Shown here one piece after another: positions 35,121 through 44,490 of a stretch of DNA of 64,000 bases (its first letter is position 1; every line of letters starts with the position of its first letter). A model generated the notes under the pieces. That model did no database searches and was not told the DNA's origin. It saw only the letters and a program-made list of their open reading frames with translations. The position numbers and the translations under genes were made by a program. This DNA comes from Chitinophaga pinensis DSM 2588 (GTDB lineage Bacteria; Bacteroidota; Bacteroidia; Chitinophagales; Chitinophagaceae). The stretch spans positions 8,550,001-8,614,000 of the forward strand of contig NC_013132.1 in NCBI RefSeq assembly GCF_000024005.1, given 5' to 3'.

Positions 35121-36659
35121 ATGACAGAAAAGATACTTATACTCGACTTTGGTTCCCAGTACACGCAGCTGATTGCCCGCAGTATCAGGGAGTTGAACAT
35201 TTATTGTGAGATCAAGCCTTGTCTCGCACCTATTCAGTGGGACGATACGGTGAAAGGCATTATTCTCTCCGGTAGTCCGTTTTCGGTAAACGATGCCGGT
35301 GCTCCGACCGTTGACATAGCTGCCATGGCGGCAAAAGTACCGGTGCTGGGTGTGTGCTATGGCGCTCAGCTGACAGCCAAAGTATTTGGCGGTGAAGTAG
35401 CTAAAAGCTCCATCCGTGAATACGGTCGCGCCTTTATGGACCACGGTAACAAGGAGGAAAAGCTCCTGTATGATATCTCTTCCCGTAGCCAGGTATGGAT
35501 GAGCCACTCAGATACCATCGTCAGAATGCCTGAAGGTTTTGAGATCATCGCTCATACCGACAATATCCCGGTTGCTGCTTTCAAATCTGAAACAGTTGCC
35601 AAACACCCTATCCTCGGTCTGCAGTTCCACCCGGAAGTAACGCATTCCCTGGAAGGTAAACAGTTGCTGCGCAACTTCCTGGTACACATCTGTGGATGTG
35701 CACAGGACTGGACACCTGCAGCTTTTGTACAGGAAACGATCGAAAAGATCAAAGCACAGGTAGGCGATAAGAAAGTAGTAATGGCGCTGAGCGGTGGTGT
35801 TGACTCCACTGTAGCGGCAGAACTGATTCACAAAGCCATCGGCAGCAACCTGTATTGCATATTCGTAGATAACGGCCTGCTCCGTAAAAACGAATTTGAA
35901 AACGTACTGGATTCCTATAAACATATGGGCCTGAACGTAAAGGGCGTGAACGCAAAAGATCTCTTCTTCGGAGAACTGAAAGGCGTAAGCGATCCTGAAA
36001 AGAAACGTAAGATCATCGGTCGTCTCTTCATCGAGGTATTCCAGCAGGAAGCTACCCTCCTGACAGATATCTCCTTCCTGGGTCAGGGTACTATCTATCC
36101 TGATGTGATCGAATCTGTTTCTGTAAATGGTCCTTCCGTAACCATCAAATCCCACCACAACGTAGGTGGTTTACCAGAGAAAATGAACATGGGACTGGTC
36201 GAGCCACTGCGCTTCCTCTTCAAAGATGAAGTAAGACGCGTAGGTCGCGAGATCGGTATCAGCGAAATATTCCTGGGCCGTCATCCTTTCCCTGGTCCGG
36301 GTCTGGCTATCCGTATCCTGGGTGAGATCACCCCGGAGAAAGTAGCCATGCTCCAGGAAGCAGACGCGGTATATATCGACGGACTGCGTGAAGCAGAACT
36401 CTACGATAAAGTATGGCAGGCAGGTACCATCCTGTTGCCGGTACAGAGCGTAGGTGTAATGGGAGATGAAAGAACTTACGAATTCACCGTTGCACTCCGT
36501 GCCGTGACTTCTGTAGATGGTATGACTGCCGACTGGGCACATCTGCCATATGAGTTCCTGGCAAAAATGTCAAACGATATTATCAATAAAGTGAAAGGGA
36601 TTAACCGTGTGGTGTACGATATCAGTTCAAAACCACCGGCTACCATCGAATGGGAATAA
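35121..36659 (+). CDS. guaA: GMP synthase (glutamine-hydrolysing)
   Basis: A 512-residue two-domain enzyme that aminates XMP to GMP. Residues 1-190 are the class I glutamine amidotransferase with the nucleophile Cys79 in GVCYGAQ and the His-Glu pair in QFHPEV. The PP-loop ATPase follows ([12 protein letters not shown]), then the dimerisation domain ending KPPATIEWE. Normal length. It is monocistronic between a divergent DUF2807 gene and a terminator. Confidence 0.98.
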   Translation: MTEKILILDFGSQYTQLIARSIRELNIYCEIKPCLAPIQWDDTVKGIILSGSPFSVNDAGAPTVDIAAMAAKVPVLGVCYGAQLTAKVFGGEVAKSSIREYGRAFMDHGNKEEKLLYDISSRSQVWMSHSDTIVRMPEGFEIIAHTDNIPVAAFKSETVAKHPILGLQFHPEVTHSLEGKQLLRNFLVHICGCAQDWTPAAFVQETIEKIKAQVGDKKVVMALSGGVDSTVAAELIHKAIGSNLYCIFVDNGLLRKNEFENVLDSYKHMGLNVKGVNAKDLFFGELKGVSDPEKKRKIIGRLFIEVFQQEATLLTDISFLGQGTIYPDVIESVSVNGPSVTIKSHHNVGGLPEKMNMGLVEPLRFLFKDEVRRVGREIGISEIFLGRHPFPGPGLAIRILGEITPEKVAMLQEADAVYIDGLREAELYDKVWQAGTILLPVQSVGVMGDERTYEFTVALRAVTSVDGMTADWAHLPYEFLAKMSNDIINKVKGINRVVYDISSKPPATIEWE

Positions 36660-36677
36660 AGCCTTTACACCGTATTT

Positions 36678-36733
36678 AGAAACGCTTAATGCTGAGGCAC
36701 TTATATATGTAAGCCGCAGCATTAAGCGTTTCT
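36678..36733. terminator. guaA terminator with AACGCTT-type heptads
   Basis: A perfect 17-bp stem (36678-36694 with 36717-36733) and an inner GGC/GCC pair. The arms contain AACGCTT-AATGCTG and the inverse, the same 7-bp family as at 16257-16333. Confidence 0.78.
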
Positions 36734-36765
36734 TATGCTGTATACAGGAACGATTTTTGTAATTA

Positions 36766-38097
36766 ATGATCGCTATGAGTAAATCCAAAATATGCAGTCT
36801 GACAGTCACTGCCTGTGCACTGACCGTCCTGCTGTCTGCCTGTTCGCTATTCAAGAGCAGCACCAGCAGCCCTACTGCGCCGCCAACAACTGTCACAAAG
36901 CCTAAAGAAGAAGAGAAGAAAAAGGAAGAGAAAAAGAAGGAAGAAAAAGCAGCGCCATTTAATGTACCTGCCTTCGCCCGCGAAGTAAAGAAAGATGTGT
37001 ATAACGTTGCACTCTTCGCCCCTCTCTATCTTGATTCTGTATTCACCAATGGTACCGAAATTCCCGGTCGTACACTGCCACGTTACGTGCTGTCTGGCCT
37101 CGATTTTTACGAAGGTGCACAGCTTGCGCTGGATAGCCTGCAACAGCAGGGGGTGAAACTCAACGTGTTCGTTTATGACAGCAAATCCAAGACAAATGAT
37201 ATCGGTGACCTGAAGAAAAACAAGGCATTCGATAATACAGATCTGATTATCGCTGCCGTAAGTGCTCCCGAAATCCAGGAACTCAGCAACATCGCGAAAG
37301 ACAAACAAATCAACCTGGTATCTGCCACCTATCCGAATGACGGCGGTATCTCTGAAAACCCGTTCCTGCTGATCACCAACAGCATGCTCAGAACACACGG
37401 AGAAGCCCTGCACCGTTATCTGCAGGAGGCATTCGCCAATAAGAATATCCTGCTGTTCCATAAGAATAGCGCTTTCGAAAAACGCCTTGCGGCCGACTTC
37501 AAAGCAGACTATGACAAAATGCAGAACGGTAAAAAATCACGTATCCGGGAAGTGGTATGGAGTGATGCAATGACTGACGGCGAACTGTCACAGTTCCTGC
37601 TCACCGATCGCCCTAACCTTTGCGTGGTAACTGCACTGGATGAAACCAATGCAAAAGCTATCCTTCGCAAACTGAGCGTACAGACAGCCACCTACCCTAT
37701 CCAGGTATATGGTATGCCTACCTGGGATGTGATGAAGTTCAAAGAACCTGAACTGAAGGATATGCAGATCTATTACACCTCTCCGTATTTCAACGATAAA
37801 ACGGATGCCTACAGCCGCTATATCACAGATTACTTCAAACGCGTCTACAAATCCCGCCCCTCCGATATGGCCTTCAAAGGATTTGAACTGACCTGGTACT
37901 TTGTGAAGCAGCTGACCGATAAAGGTGTGTACTTCAACGGAAGCATCAACGATCCTTCCAAAAAAGTGTTCAATAACTTAAACTATCAGCCGGTATACCT
38001 GAAAGAAGGTGCTACCTCTCCTGATTACTTTGAGAACAAGAACATCAATATCATTCAGAAGAATGACAGTGCAGACGTGAGGATGAATTTTAATTAG
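36766..38097 (+). CDS. Periplasmic-binding-protein-like lipoprotein
   Basis: A 443-residue lipoprotein. Signal peptide with lipobox LLSACS, then a low-complexity Lys/Glu linker (KPKEEEKKKEEKKK, about 47-62) and a type 1 periplasmic-binding fold (YNVALFAPLYLDSVF, LDFYEGAQLALDSL, DLIIAAVSAPEIQELSNIAKDKQINLVSA). This resembles amino-acid ABC-type receptors and LpoA-like folds. No ABC permease is adjacent, so transport is doubtful; a cell-envelope role is as likely. An ATG at 36775 is an alternative start. The stop codon TAG (38095-38097) is formed by AATTAGG repeat. Confidence 0.82.
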   Translation: MIAMSKSKICSLTVTACALTVLLSACSLFKSSTSSPTAPPTTVTKPKEEEKKKEEKKKEEKAAPFNVPAFAREVKKDVYNVALFAPLYLDSVFTNGTEIPGRTLPRYVLSGLDFYEGAQLALDSLQQQGVKLNVFVYDSKSKTNDIGDLKKNKAFDNTDLIIAAVSAPEIQELSNIAKDKQINLVSATYPNDGGISENPFLLITNSMLRTHGEALHRYLQEAFANKNILLFHKNSAFEKRLAADFKADYDKMQNGKKSRIREVVWSDAMTDGELSQFLLTDRPNLCVVTALDETNAKAILRKLSVQTATYPIQVYGMPTWDVMKFKEPELKDMQIYYTSPYFNDKTDAYSRYITDYFKRVYKSRPSDMAFKGFELTWYFVKQLTDKGVYFNGSINDPSKKVFNNLNYQPVYLKEGATSPDYFENKNINIIQKNDSADVRMNFN

Positions 38098-38130
38098 GAA
38101 TTAGGAATTAGGAATTAAGAATTAAGAATT
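38092..38130 (+). repeat. AATTAGG heptads (locus D, left arm)
   Basis: AATTAGG three times, AATTAAG twice, then AATT; it contains the stop codon of the preceding lipoprotein gene. Confidence 0.88.
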
Positions 38131-38197
38131 GGTTAGCCTACCTGCTAATAAGCATCGGCTATAAAAACACATTCTTCTTCGATATTATATTAAATAC

Positions 38198-38238
38198 AAT
38201 TAAAAGGGGCGTTTCTTACAGGAACGCCCCTTTTAATT
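38198..38238. terminator. Terminator at locus D
   Basis: AATTAAAAGGGGCGTT and AACGCCCCTTTTAATT form a 16-bp stem with a 9-base loop, followed by TT. Confidence 0.88.
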
Positions 38239-38257
38239 TTTAAAGTCCTATCACTCA

Positions 38258-38300
38258 AATTCTTAATTCTTAATTCTTAATTCCTAATTCCTAATTCTTA
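38258..38300 (-). repeat. AATTAGG heptads (locus D, right arm, inverted)
   Basis: On the minus strand: TAAGAATT, AGGAATT, AGGAATT, AAGAATT, AAGAATT, AAGAATT. It pairs with the left arm over nearly its whole length. It ends 36 bp before the start of the exonuclease gene, which is on the same strand as the lipoprotein gene, so here the element is not between convergent genes. Confidence 0.88.
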
Positions 38301-38336
38301 TTGCCTTCCTTGCACGAAAATTGCTCCTTCCTTCAA

Positions 38337-39359
38337 ATGGTACTCCAATTCACCGACAAAGGCATTTACTGTCCGGCAGGCGACTTCTACATCGACCCCT
38401 GGCAGCCCGTGGAAAGGGCCGTTATCACCCATGCACACTCCGACCATGCCCGTTATGGCAGCAAACATTATCTCTGTCAGCACGACAGCGTTTACCTGTT
38501 GCAGCTCAGACTTGGCCAGGATATCAGCGTACAGGGAGTCGCCTTCGGCGAAGTCGTACGGTATAATGGGGTCAGTATTTCCCTGCATCCCGCCGGACAT
38601 ATCATCGGCTCAGCACAGGTAAGGGTACAACAGGGCAATGAAGTATGGGTATTCAGCGGGGATTATAAAGTGGAAAATGATGGTATCTCCGGGCAATTTG
38701 AACCCGTGCCCTGCAATACGTTTATTACAGAATGCACCTTTGGTCTGCCGATATACAACTGGCAACCACAGGCCGTTATTTTCAGCAATATCCGGCAGTG
38801 GGTACAGGACAACCAGGCAGCGGGCAAAAACAGCGTCATACTGGGGTATAGTCTTGGGAAAGCGCAACGCCTGTTATACCATCTGCGTGACGTAACAGAA
38901 CAGATCTGGGCGCATGGCGCGATTTACATCCCCCATCAGTTACTACGGGAGAAAGGCTGGGATTTACCGGAGATACATCGGATCACCCCGGAAACGCCGA
39001 CAGCTGCCTATAAAAATAACCTGATTATAGGACCACCATCTGCGGCTGACACCTCCTGGATGCGGCGATTTAATCCATATGCACTGGGCGTATGCAGCGG
39101 ATGGATGCAGGTACGCGGAAATATGCGCCGGCGGAATGCAGACGCCGGATTTGCCCTCTCCGATCATGCCGACTGGACGGGTCTTTTACAGGCAGTCAGA
39201 GCCACAGGGGCAGAGAAAGTGTATACCACCCATGGTTTCAGCAGCGCCTTCGCCCGCTATCTGACTGAAAACGGGATTCCCGCACAGGAAGTAAAGACAG
39301 AATATGGCGATACTGACGAAGAACTCAATATACCGGAAACCACTCCCAATGAGCAATAA
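38337..39359 (+). CDS. Ligase-associated DNA exonuclease (MBL fold)
   Basis: A 340-residue metallo-beta-lactamase/beta-CASP nuclease. The metal motif THAHSDHARYG (HxHxDH), the HPAGHIIGSAQV histidine, FSGDYK aspartate and ALSDHADWTGL are visible. This family is encoded with an ATP-dependent ligase, an Lhr-type helicase and a phosphoesterase in bacterial DNA repair clusters. The ligase follows after 9 bp; the helicase and phosphoesterase lie 5.6 kb downstream. The ATG at 38337 (MVLQFTDKGIYC) is the first usable start; codons upstream begin within the repeat. Confidence 0.9.
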   Translation: MVLQFTDKGIYCPAGDFYIDPWQPVERAVITHAHSDHARYGSKHYLCQHDSVYLLQLRLGQDISVQGVAFGEVVRYNGVSISLHPAGHIIGSAQVRVQQGNEVWVFSGDYKVENDGISGQFEPVPCNTFITECTFGLPIYNWQPQAVIFSNIRQWVQDNQAAGKNSVILGYSLGKAQRLLYHLRDVTEQIWAHGAIYIPHQLLREKGWDLPEIHRITPETPTAAYKNNLIIGPPSAADTSWMRRFNPYALGVCSGWMQVRGNMRRRNADAGFALSDHADWTGLLQAVRATGAEKVYTTHGFSSAFARYLTENGIPAQEVKTEYGDTDEELNIPETTPNEQ

Positions 39360-39368
39360 AGCCTGGTT

Positions 39369-40961
39369 ATGAAAGAATTTGCCACACTCATCAGAATATT
39401 GAGCAACAGCACCAAGACGAATGAGAAACTGGATGCCCTCAGTAAGTACATGGCGACTGCCGATGCTGCCGACCGGCTGTGGGTACTGGCGCTCTTTACA
39501 GGTCGCCGGCCGAAACGTACCGTGAATGCAACACAACTCAGTACCTGGTGCTTACAGATGACCGGTTTACCCGCCTGGCTCTATGAAGAGTGTTATCATA
39601 CTGTCGGGGATCTGGCAGAAACCATCGCACTGCTGCTGCCTCCCGGTAAAAGCATTTCCGTGCATCCCCTGCATTACTGGATCGATCAACTGATACAGCT
39701 GGAAAAAGCCGATGAAACGACCAAACAAACCTTCATCCTCAAAGCCTGGGAAGAACTGGATACCAGCGAACGCTTTGTATTCAATAAACTGATTACAGGG
39801 GGCTTCCGTATCGGTGTATCACAGAAGATGATGGTCAATGCCCTGGCAGATACGTATGATATTCCGGCGGCGACCATCTCACATATGATCAGCGGTAACT
39901 GGGATCCACAGAAAACCACTATAGAGGCATTATTAAGCGAAAATATTACCGAAGCCGATGCTTCCAAACCTTTTCCGTTTTACCTCGCCTATGCCCTTGA
40001 AACTGGCCCTGCTGAACTGGGTACGCCGGAACAATGGCAGGCGGAATGGAAATGGGATGGTATCCGCGGACAGATCATCAAGCGTAATGGACAGCTGTTT
40101 GTATGGTCACGCGGAGAAGAACTGATAACGGAGAAGTTCCCTGAATATCAGCCACTCCTGGAACTATTACCTGAAGGTACAGTGCTGGACGGAGAGATCC
40201 TGACTTTCGCAGATGGCTTTCCCTTACCTTTTCAAACCCTGCAGACACGTATCGGCAGGAAGAACGTTACCAAGAAACAATTACAGGAAGCGCCCGTCGC
40301 CTTCCTGAGTTATGACCTGCTGGAATGGGAAGGACAGGATATCCGGACTACCGCCCTCCAGGAACGCCGGGTACTGCTGGAACAACTGGTGGAAAAGATC
40401 AATCATCCTACCCTTCGCCTCTCTCCTGCCATTACCTTTCATGACTGGGAAGAACTGGCGGCATTCCGCTTACAGGCCAGAGAAAAAGGGAGCGAAGGAC
40501 TGATGCTGAAGAAACTGGATTCTGCCTACCAGGTGGGTCGTAAGAGAGGCGACTGGTGGAAATGGAAAATAGATCCGCTGACAATAGACGCTGTCATGAT
40601 ATATGCCCAGAAAGGACACGGCCGGCGGTCGAACTTATACACAGATTATACTTTTGCCGTCCGGGACGGGGAACAGCTGGTGTCGTTTACAAAGGCTTAT
40701 TCCGGCTTGACGGACAAAGAGATCAACGAAGTGGATAACTGGGTAAAACGGAATTCTATTGAGAAGTTTGGTCCGGTGAGGACCGTGAAACCGGAGCTGG
40801 TATTTGAAATCGGTTTTGAGGGCATCGCAGCTTCCAACAGGCATAAATCAGGCGTAGCCCTACGTTTTCCCCGGATATTACGCTGGCGGAAGGATAAACC
40901 GGTAACAGAGATCAACACACTCACTGATTTACAGCAACTACTGCAAATGCACAAACAATAA
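39369..40961 (+). CDS. ATP-dependent DNA ligase of the Lhr-associated repair cluster
   Basis: A 530-residue ligase. Residues 1-200 are the N-terminal DNA-binding domain; the adenylation domain carries motif I AEWKWDGIRG (Lys228), DGEILTF (motif III), SEGLMLKKLDSAYQVGRKRGDWWKWK (motifs IV-V) and a C-terminal OB domain (VEKFGPVRTVKPELVFEIGFEG-like). It seals nicks with ATP. It forms an operon with the exonuclease gene. It would act beside, not instead of, the NAD-dependent ligase, which is not in the window. Confidence 0.93.
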   Translation: MKEFATLIRILSNSTKTNEKLDALSKYMATADAADRLWVLALFTGRRPKRTVNATQLSTWCLQMTGLPAWLYEECYHTVGDLAETIALLLPPGKSISVHPLHYWIDQLIQLEKADETTKQTFILKAWEELDTSERFVFNKLITGGFRIGVSQKMMVNALADTYDIPAATISHMISGNWDPQKTTIEALLSENITEADASKPFPFYLAYALETGPAELGTPEQWQAEWKWDGIRGQIIKRNGQLFVWSRGEELITEKFPEYQPLLELLPEGTVLDGEILTFADGFPLPFQTLQTRIGRKNVTKKQLQEAPVAFLSYDLLEWEGQDIRTTALQERRVLLEQLVEKINHPTLRLSPAITFHDWEELAAFRLQAREKGSEGLMLKKLDSAYQVGRKRGDWWKWKIDPLTIDAVMIYAQKGHGRRSNLYTDYTFAVRDGEQLVSFTKAYSGLTDKEINEVDNWVKRNSIEKFGPVRTVKPELVFEIGFEGIAASNRHKSGVALRFPRILRWRKDKPVTEINTLTDLQQLLQMHKQ

Positions 40962-41042
40962 GAAAAAGGCAGGGATTATTGAATCAAATTAGTATATTGT
41001 ACTTAATATTGCATTCTAATTGGAACATTATTCTATACTGAT

Positions 41043-41546
41043 ATGAACAACCTGGGCAATAACAAAAAAGATAGTGCCACCGACAACATTGCACTGGATG
41101 AAAAGGACATAGCAATTCTGCAATTGCTGGAGGAAGATGCAAAAATGACTATCCGTGACCTGGCAGCAAAGCTGAACCTGAGTGCCACCCCTGTCTATGA
41201 ACGCATTCGTAAAATGGAACAGGCTGGCGTAATCAGGCAATATGCCGCTATCGTTGACCCCAGCAAGATCGATAAAGCCCTTACCGTACTATGTTATATT
41301 TCCCTTAAAGAGCATGGTAAAAAGGCAGGTTCAAAATTCATCAAGGAGATCACTTCTTTCCCGGAAGTAATGGAGTGTCTGAATATCTCCGGTCAGTTCG
41401 ATTTCATGCTCAAAGTGCAGGTAAAAGACATGCTCGCCTACCATGAGTTTAATGTCAACAAGCTAGGCGAGCTGGATAATATCCGTCATATGGAGAGTGT
41501 GTTTGTAATGTCAGTCATCAAAGCAACACACAGAGTGGTATATTAA
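41043..41546 (+). CDS. Lrp/AsnC-family transcriptional regulator
   Basis: A 167-residue regulator. N-terminal winged helix-turn-helix (LDEKDIAILQLLEEDAKMTIRDLAAKLNLSATPVYERIRKME) and a C-terminal RAM ligand-binding domain (VMECLNISGQFDFMLKVQVKDM). Such proteins sense amino acids. No obvious amino-acid operon is adjacent, so the target is unknown. Its stop overlaps that of the convergent next gene by 4 bp. Confidence 0.93.
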   Translation: MNNLGNNKKDSATDNIALDEKDIAILQLLEEDAKMTIRDLAAKLNLSATPVYERIRKMEQAGVIRQYAAIVDPSKIDKALTVLCYISLKEHGKKAGSKFIKEITSFPEVMECLNISGQFDFMLKVQVKDMLAYHEFNVNKLGELDNIRHMESVFVMSVIKATHRVVY

Positions 41547-42136
41547 TTTTGCAATTGTCTGAGGCCTTCATACCCGGGGAAGAGGATATAAGCATTCACA
41601 TTTTCTCCCCTGGGATGTACCGTAATGGCAGAACAGGTTTCTTTTTTGCCTTTCTCTGTCGTCATTTCAAAAGCGATTCCGGAATTACGGACATCATATA
41701 CAGTGATCTTCTTTCCTCTTACCCTGTCTTCATACTGTGCCACTACTTTTATAGCAGGGAATAATTTTTTGATCTCGATATAAGAGCTCCCAACCTTTAA
41801 TCCTTTTGACGTTTTAAAGGAGGCAGTGTTCACGCGTACCTGTTTTACGATCATTGGTCCCATACCGTCCACTTCCTGTCTTACAGAGTAAACAGCCAGG
41901 AATCTGGAGGAGTCTATACTATCATCTTTTTTGCGACTGTACCAGAAGCTCCAGGCTTTCCCCATAGCAGCATCTCCGCCATCAGCATTGCCTAGCTCTT
42001 TGGACATCTCTTCTACTTTTTCACCCAGTTTTGTATTCCCGATATATTCACCGGGCTGGATCTTCCAGGCGTTCTGTGCAAAGGCCGGCGCCGTCATGAG
42101 CATACATGCCAGCGCAAGAAAGTAAAGGTGTTTCAT
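41543..42136 (-). CDS. Secreted protein of unknown function
   Basis: A 197-residue exported protein: signal peptide MKHLYFLALACMLMTAPAFAQ, then a small mixed alpha/beta domain (IQPGEYIGNTKLGEKVEEMSKELG and VGSSYIEIKKLFPAIKVVA), the latter resembling the repeated LGxxxxxVxxxLG units of small Bacteroidota periplasmic proteins. I do not recognise a family. The ATG at 42136 gives the best signal peptide. Confidence 0.75.
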   Translation of the reverse strand: MKHLYFLALACMLMTAPAFAQNAWKIQPGEYIGNTKLGEKVEEMSKELGNADGGDAAMGKAWSFWYSRKKDDSIDSSRFLAVYSVRQEVDGMGPMIVKQVRVNTASFKTSKGLKVGSSYIEIKKLFPAIKVVAQYEDRVRGKKITVYDVRNSGIAFEMTTEKGKKETCSAITVHPRGENVNAYILFPGYEGLRQLQN

Positions 42137-42208
42137 AGTTCTTCTTTTACACAAAGAAAGACAAAAAACAGGCCACTTCCTTATTCAAATAATGCTTACT
42201 TTACTGGT

Positions 42209-43255
42209 ATGAATCGCAAACACTTTCTGTCAGCGCTGGCCACTACTGCGGGCCTTACTACCTTCCCCGCGCTGACACGTTTACAACAGGCCGCTGCAGC
42301 GTTGCCACTACATGAAGAAAGACTGCTGATCCCTCCCTATCTGAAACCGGGTGACCTGATCGGTATTACCTGCCCCGCCGGACATATTACACTGGAAGAA
42401 ATTAAACCAGCCATCCGTATTATGGAAAGCTGGGGATTTAAAATACGTGTAGGTAATACCGTTAATAGAGCTGACTTCAGTTTTGGTGGCACCGATAAGG
42501 AGCGCCAACAGGATATGCAGACCATGCTCGATGATCCATCCATAAAAGCGATCATGTGCGCACGGGGTGGTTATGGCAGCGCACGCATCGTAGACCAGCT
42601 TGACTTTTCTCACTTTATACAACAACCTAAATGGGTGATCGGCTTTAGCGACGTCACCGTATTGCATTGCCATATCAATCGCCTGTATGGCATTGCAACC
42701 TTACATTCTAAAATGTGCAACAGCTTTCCTGACGACTACAATAAAGCCGAACCCATTGTACAACAAACCATCTCTTCTATCAAAGATGCATTGATCGGGC
42801 AACAACTGCACTATACCACTTTCTCTGATTCCCGCAACAGAACAGGTAGCACCAAAGGCATACTGATAGGCGGCAACCTTTCCATGATCCAAAGCGTACT
42901 GGCAACTAACTCTGAACCCGATACTATCGGGAAAATACTATTCCTCGAAGAGGTAGGCGAATACCTCTACAGTCTTGACCGTATGCTTAACAGTCTGCAA
43001 CGCGCGCATAAACTGGATAATCTCGCAGGACTGATCATCGGAGGTTTCAACCGTATCAAACCAGATGATCCGGGAGAGGAATTCGGACGCACCGTATATG
43101 ATATCGTGATGGAGAAAGTCAAGGATACCACCTACCCCGTTTGCTTTGGATTTCCGGTAGGACACCAGAAAGATAATTATGCGCTGAAGTGTGGTATTAT
43201 GCATCAGCTACAGGTGAGTAAAGAGGAAGTGCAGTTGCATGAACTCAGAGGATAA
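42209..43255 (+). CDS. LD-carboxypeptidase (peptidase family S66)
   Basis: A 348-residue enzyme that trims tetrapeptides of peptidoglycan for recycling. The nucleophile is Ser124 in CARGGYGSAR; the Glu in LEEVGEYLYSLDRML and His in FGFPVGHQKDNYAL complete the S66 triad. The N-terminus (MNRKHFLSALATTAGLTTFPAL) looks like an export signal, somewhat Tat-like but without a twin Arg. The start at 42209 is chosen because the 27 codons before it overlap the promoter side of the divergent gene. Confidence 0.92.
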   Translation: MNRKHFLSALATTAGLTTFPALTRLQQAAAALPLHEERLLIPPYLKPGDLIGITCPAGHITLEEIKPAIRIMESWGFKIRVGNTVNRADFSFGGTDKERQQDMQTMLDDPSIKAIMCARGGYGSARIVDQLDFSHFIQQPKWVIGFSDVTVLHCHINRLYGIATLHSKMCNSFPDDYNKAEPIVQQTISSIKDALIGQQLHYTTFSDSRNRTGSTKGILIGGNLSMIQSVLATNSEPDTIGKILFLEEVGEYLYSLDRMLNSLQRAHKLDNLAGLIIGGFNRIKPDDPGEEFGRTVYDIVMEKVKDTTYPVCFGFPVGHQKDNYALKCGIMHQLQVSKEEVQLHELRG

Positions 43256-43315
43256 AGAAGAGGATACCCTGATCGTGCAACACAATTACACAAAATTTTA
43301 TAAACAATAATACCT

Positions 43316-44032
43316 ATGAGAAAGTTGTTAGCTCTTATCTGTTGTGCGTTGATATTATGCGCCTGCAAAAAAGATAAATCCGAACTAATCGTCTCCGGCA
43401 CTTATGAAAGTTCAAACAAAATAGAATTAAGCACCGTAGTGTTGTACAGCAAGAATATGAAGATCACTGACACTGCTTTTATTAAAGCATTCATTGAACG
43501 ACAGAATATGTCATTACCACTTTTTAATTTAACAGGAAGCACCGGTCAGTTAGACTATGGCATTAGCATTAATTACGTGAATGACGACAGTGTTACAGTC
43601 CGTTATTCCGGTAGCCGCAACTACCAGGCTACCAAAAAAGGCACACTGGTCAGCGTGAATGATGATATCGTACTGTTCAGAGAAAAAGATTCCAGTGCTA
43701 TTCAAAATTATACAGGCGGCGAACTGGGATGTAACAATGTGCCACTGCTGGTAAGAAAGTATGCACCCACATCTTATTGCTACACGGTACCTTGTAGCAG
43801 TGGCTTTTGCACCATCTGTAAGACCGCACAACAATTCACATTAGAAAGAGTTGGGAATGATCTGACACTGCCGCTTATTTCCTATGTGTTTACAACAGCT
43901 GTTGACCGCAATGATTGTCAGGTCGCACAGTGGAATATACAGGATATATTTAATCCGGATGTACTGAATACGATACATACGCAGGATACACTGGTAGTGC
44001 AGACAGGTAGAGTGAGGTTTATAAAGAAATAA
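43316..44032 (+). CDS. Predicted lipoprotein, unknown function
   Basis: A 238-residue protein with signal peptide and lipobox LILCAC (Cys17), so it should be membrane-anchored. A cysteine cluster (SYCYTVPCSSGFCTIC) near residue 160 may bind metal or form disulphides. The family is not recognised. Composition becomes more AT-rich here and continues so into the next gap. Confidence 0.72.
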   Translation: MRKLLALICCALILCACKKDKSELIVSGTYESSNKIELSTVVLYSKNMKITDTAFIKAFIERQNMSLPLFNLTGSTGQLDYGISINYVNDDSVTVRYSGSRNYQATKKGTLVSVNDDIVLFREKDSSAIQNYTGGELGCNNVPLLVRKYAPTSYCYTVPCSSGFCTICKTAQQFTLERVGNDLTLPLISYVFTTAVDRNDCQVAQWNIQDIFNPDVLNTIHTQDTLVVQTGRVRFIKK

Positions 44033-44106
44033 CAATGTTGGCTAACATTAATGTAGATAAGACGGCTAAAGTTGGGTATTACGTTGATCCAATTGTTACA
44101 AACTAT

Positions 44107-44460
44107 CTAACAAGATATTCCATCAATATGAAACTTGTCGTGAACGCTCTTGACCAAACTGAGGTTAGGAGCCTTCCGACCACTCAGAATTTCTGAAAAC
44201 TGAGACTTAGATATTTCCAGTTCAATCGCAAGCTATACCTGATTAAAGTAAAGTCATGTAGTCCATGATATGAATCAGTATAGCTTAAAATCAGGCTTGA
44301 TAGGCATAGGGTATTCTTTCATCTCCCATATTTCTGCTGCTTTGGACAACTCATTTAAATGACTATCCTCTTCTCCTGAAAGATTAGAAAGCCCCATTTG
44401 CAAATATGCCTCTATCGCAGTAATCGCCTCATAGTATTGTTGTTTGGTTTCTATTTTCAT
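44107..44460 (-). pseudogene. Decayed HigA-type antitoxin
   Basis: An intact N-terminal part (from MKIETKQQYYEAITAIEAYL at 44460, through YPMPIKPDFKLY) ends in a stop at 44275. Downstream on the same strand the rest can be read in pieces: a +1 segment LIHIMDYMTLL, then after a second shift and a TAG, LAIELEISKSQFSEILSGRK followed by APNLSLVKSVHDKFHIDG, a typical HigA helix-turn-helix, ending at a stop at 44107. At least two frameshifts and a nonsense codon separate the halves. No HigB toxin gene was found beside it. The first half could still be translated as a short protein (71 codons from 44490). Confidence 0.82.
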
Positions 44461-44490
44461 GTGCATATATTGAATAACAAAGTCACCCAT

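Noticed and set aside
38301..38336. Extended N-terminus of the exonuclease starting at TTG in the repeat
   Set aside because: The family begins near MVLQFTDKG; the 12 extra codons derive from the end of the repeat and give no homologous sequence.
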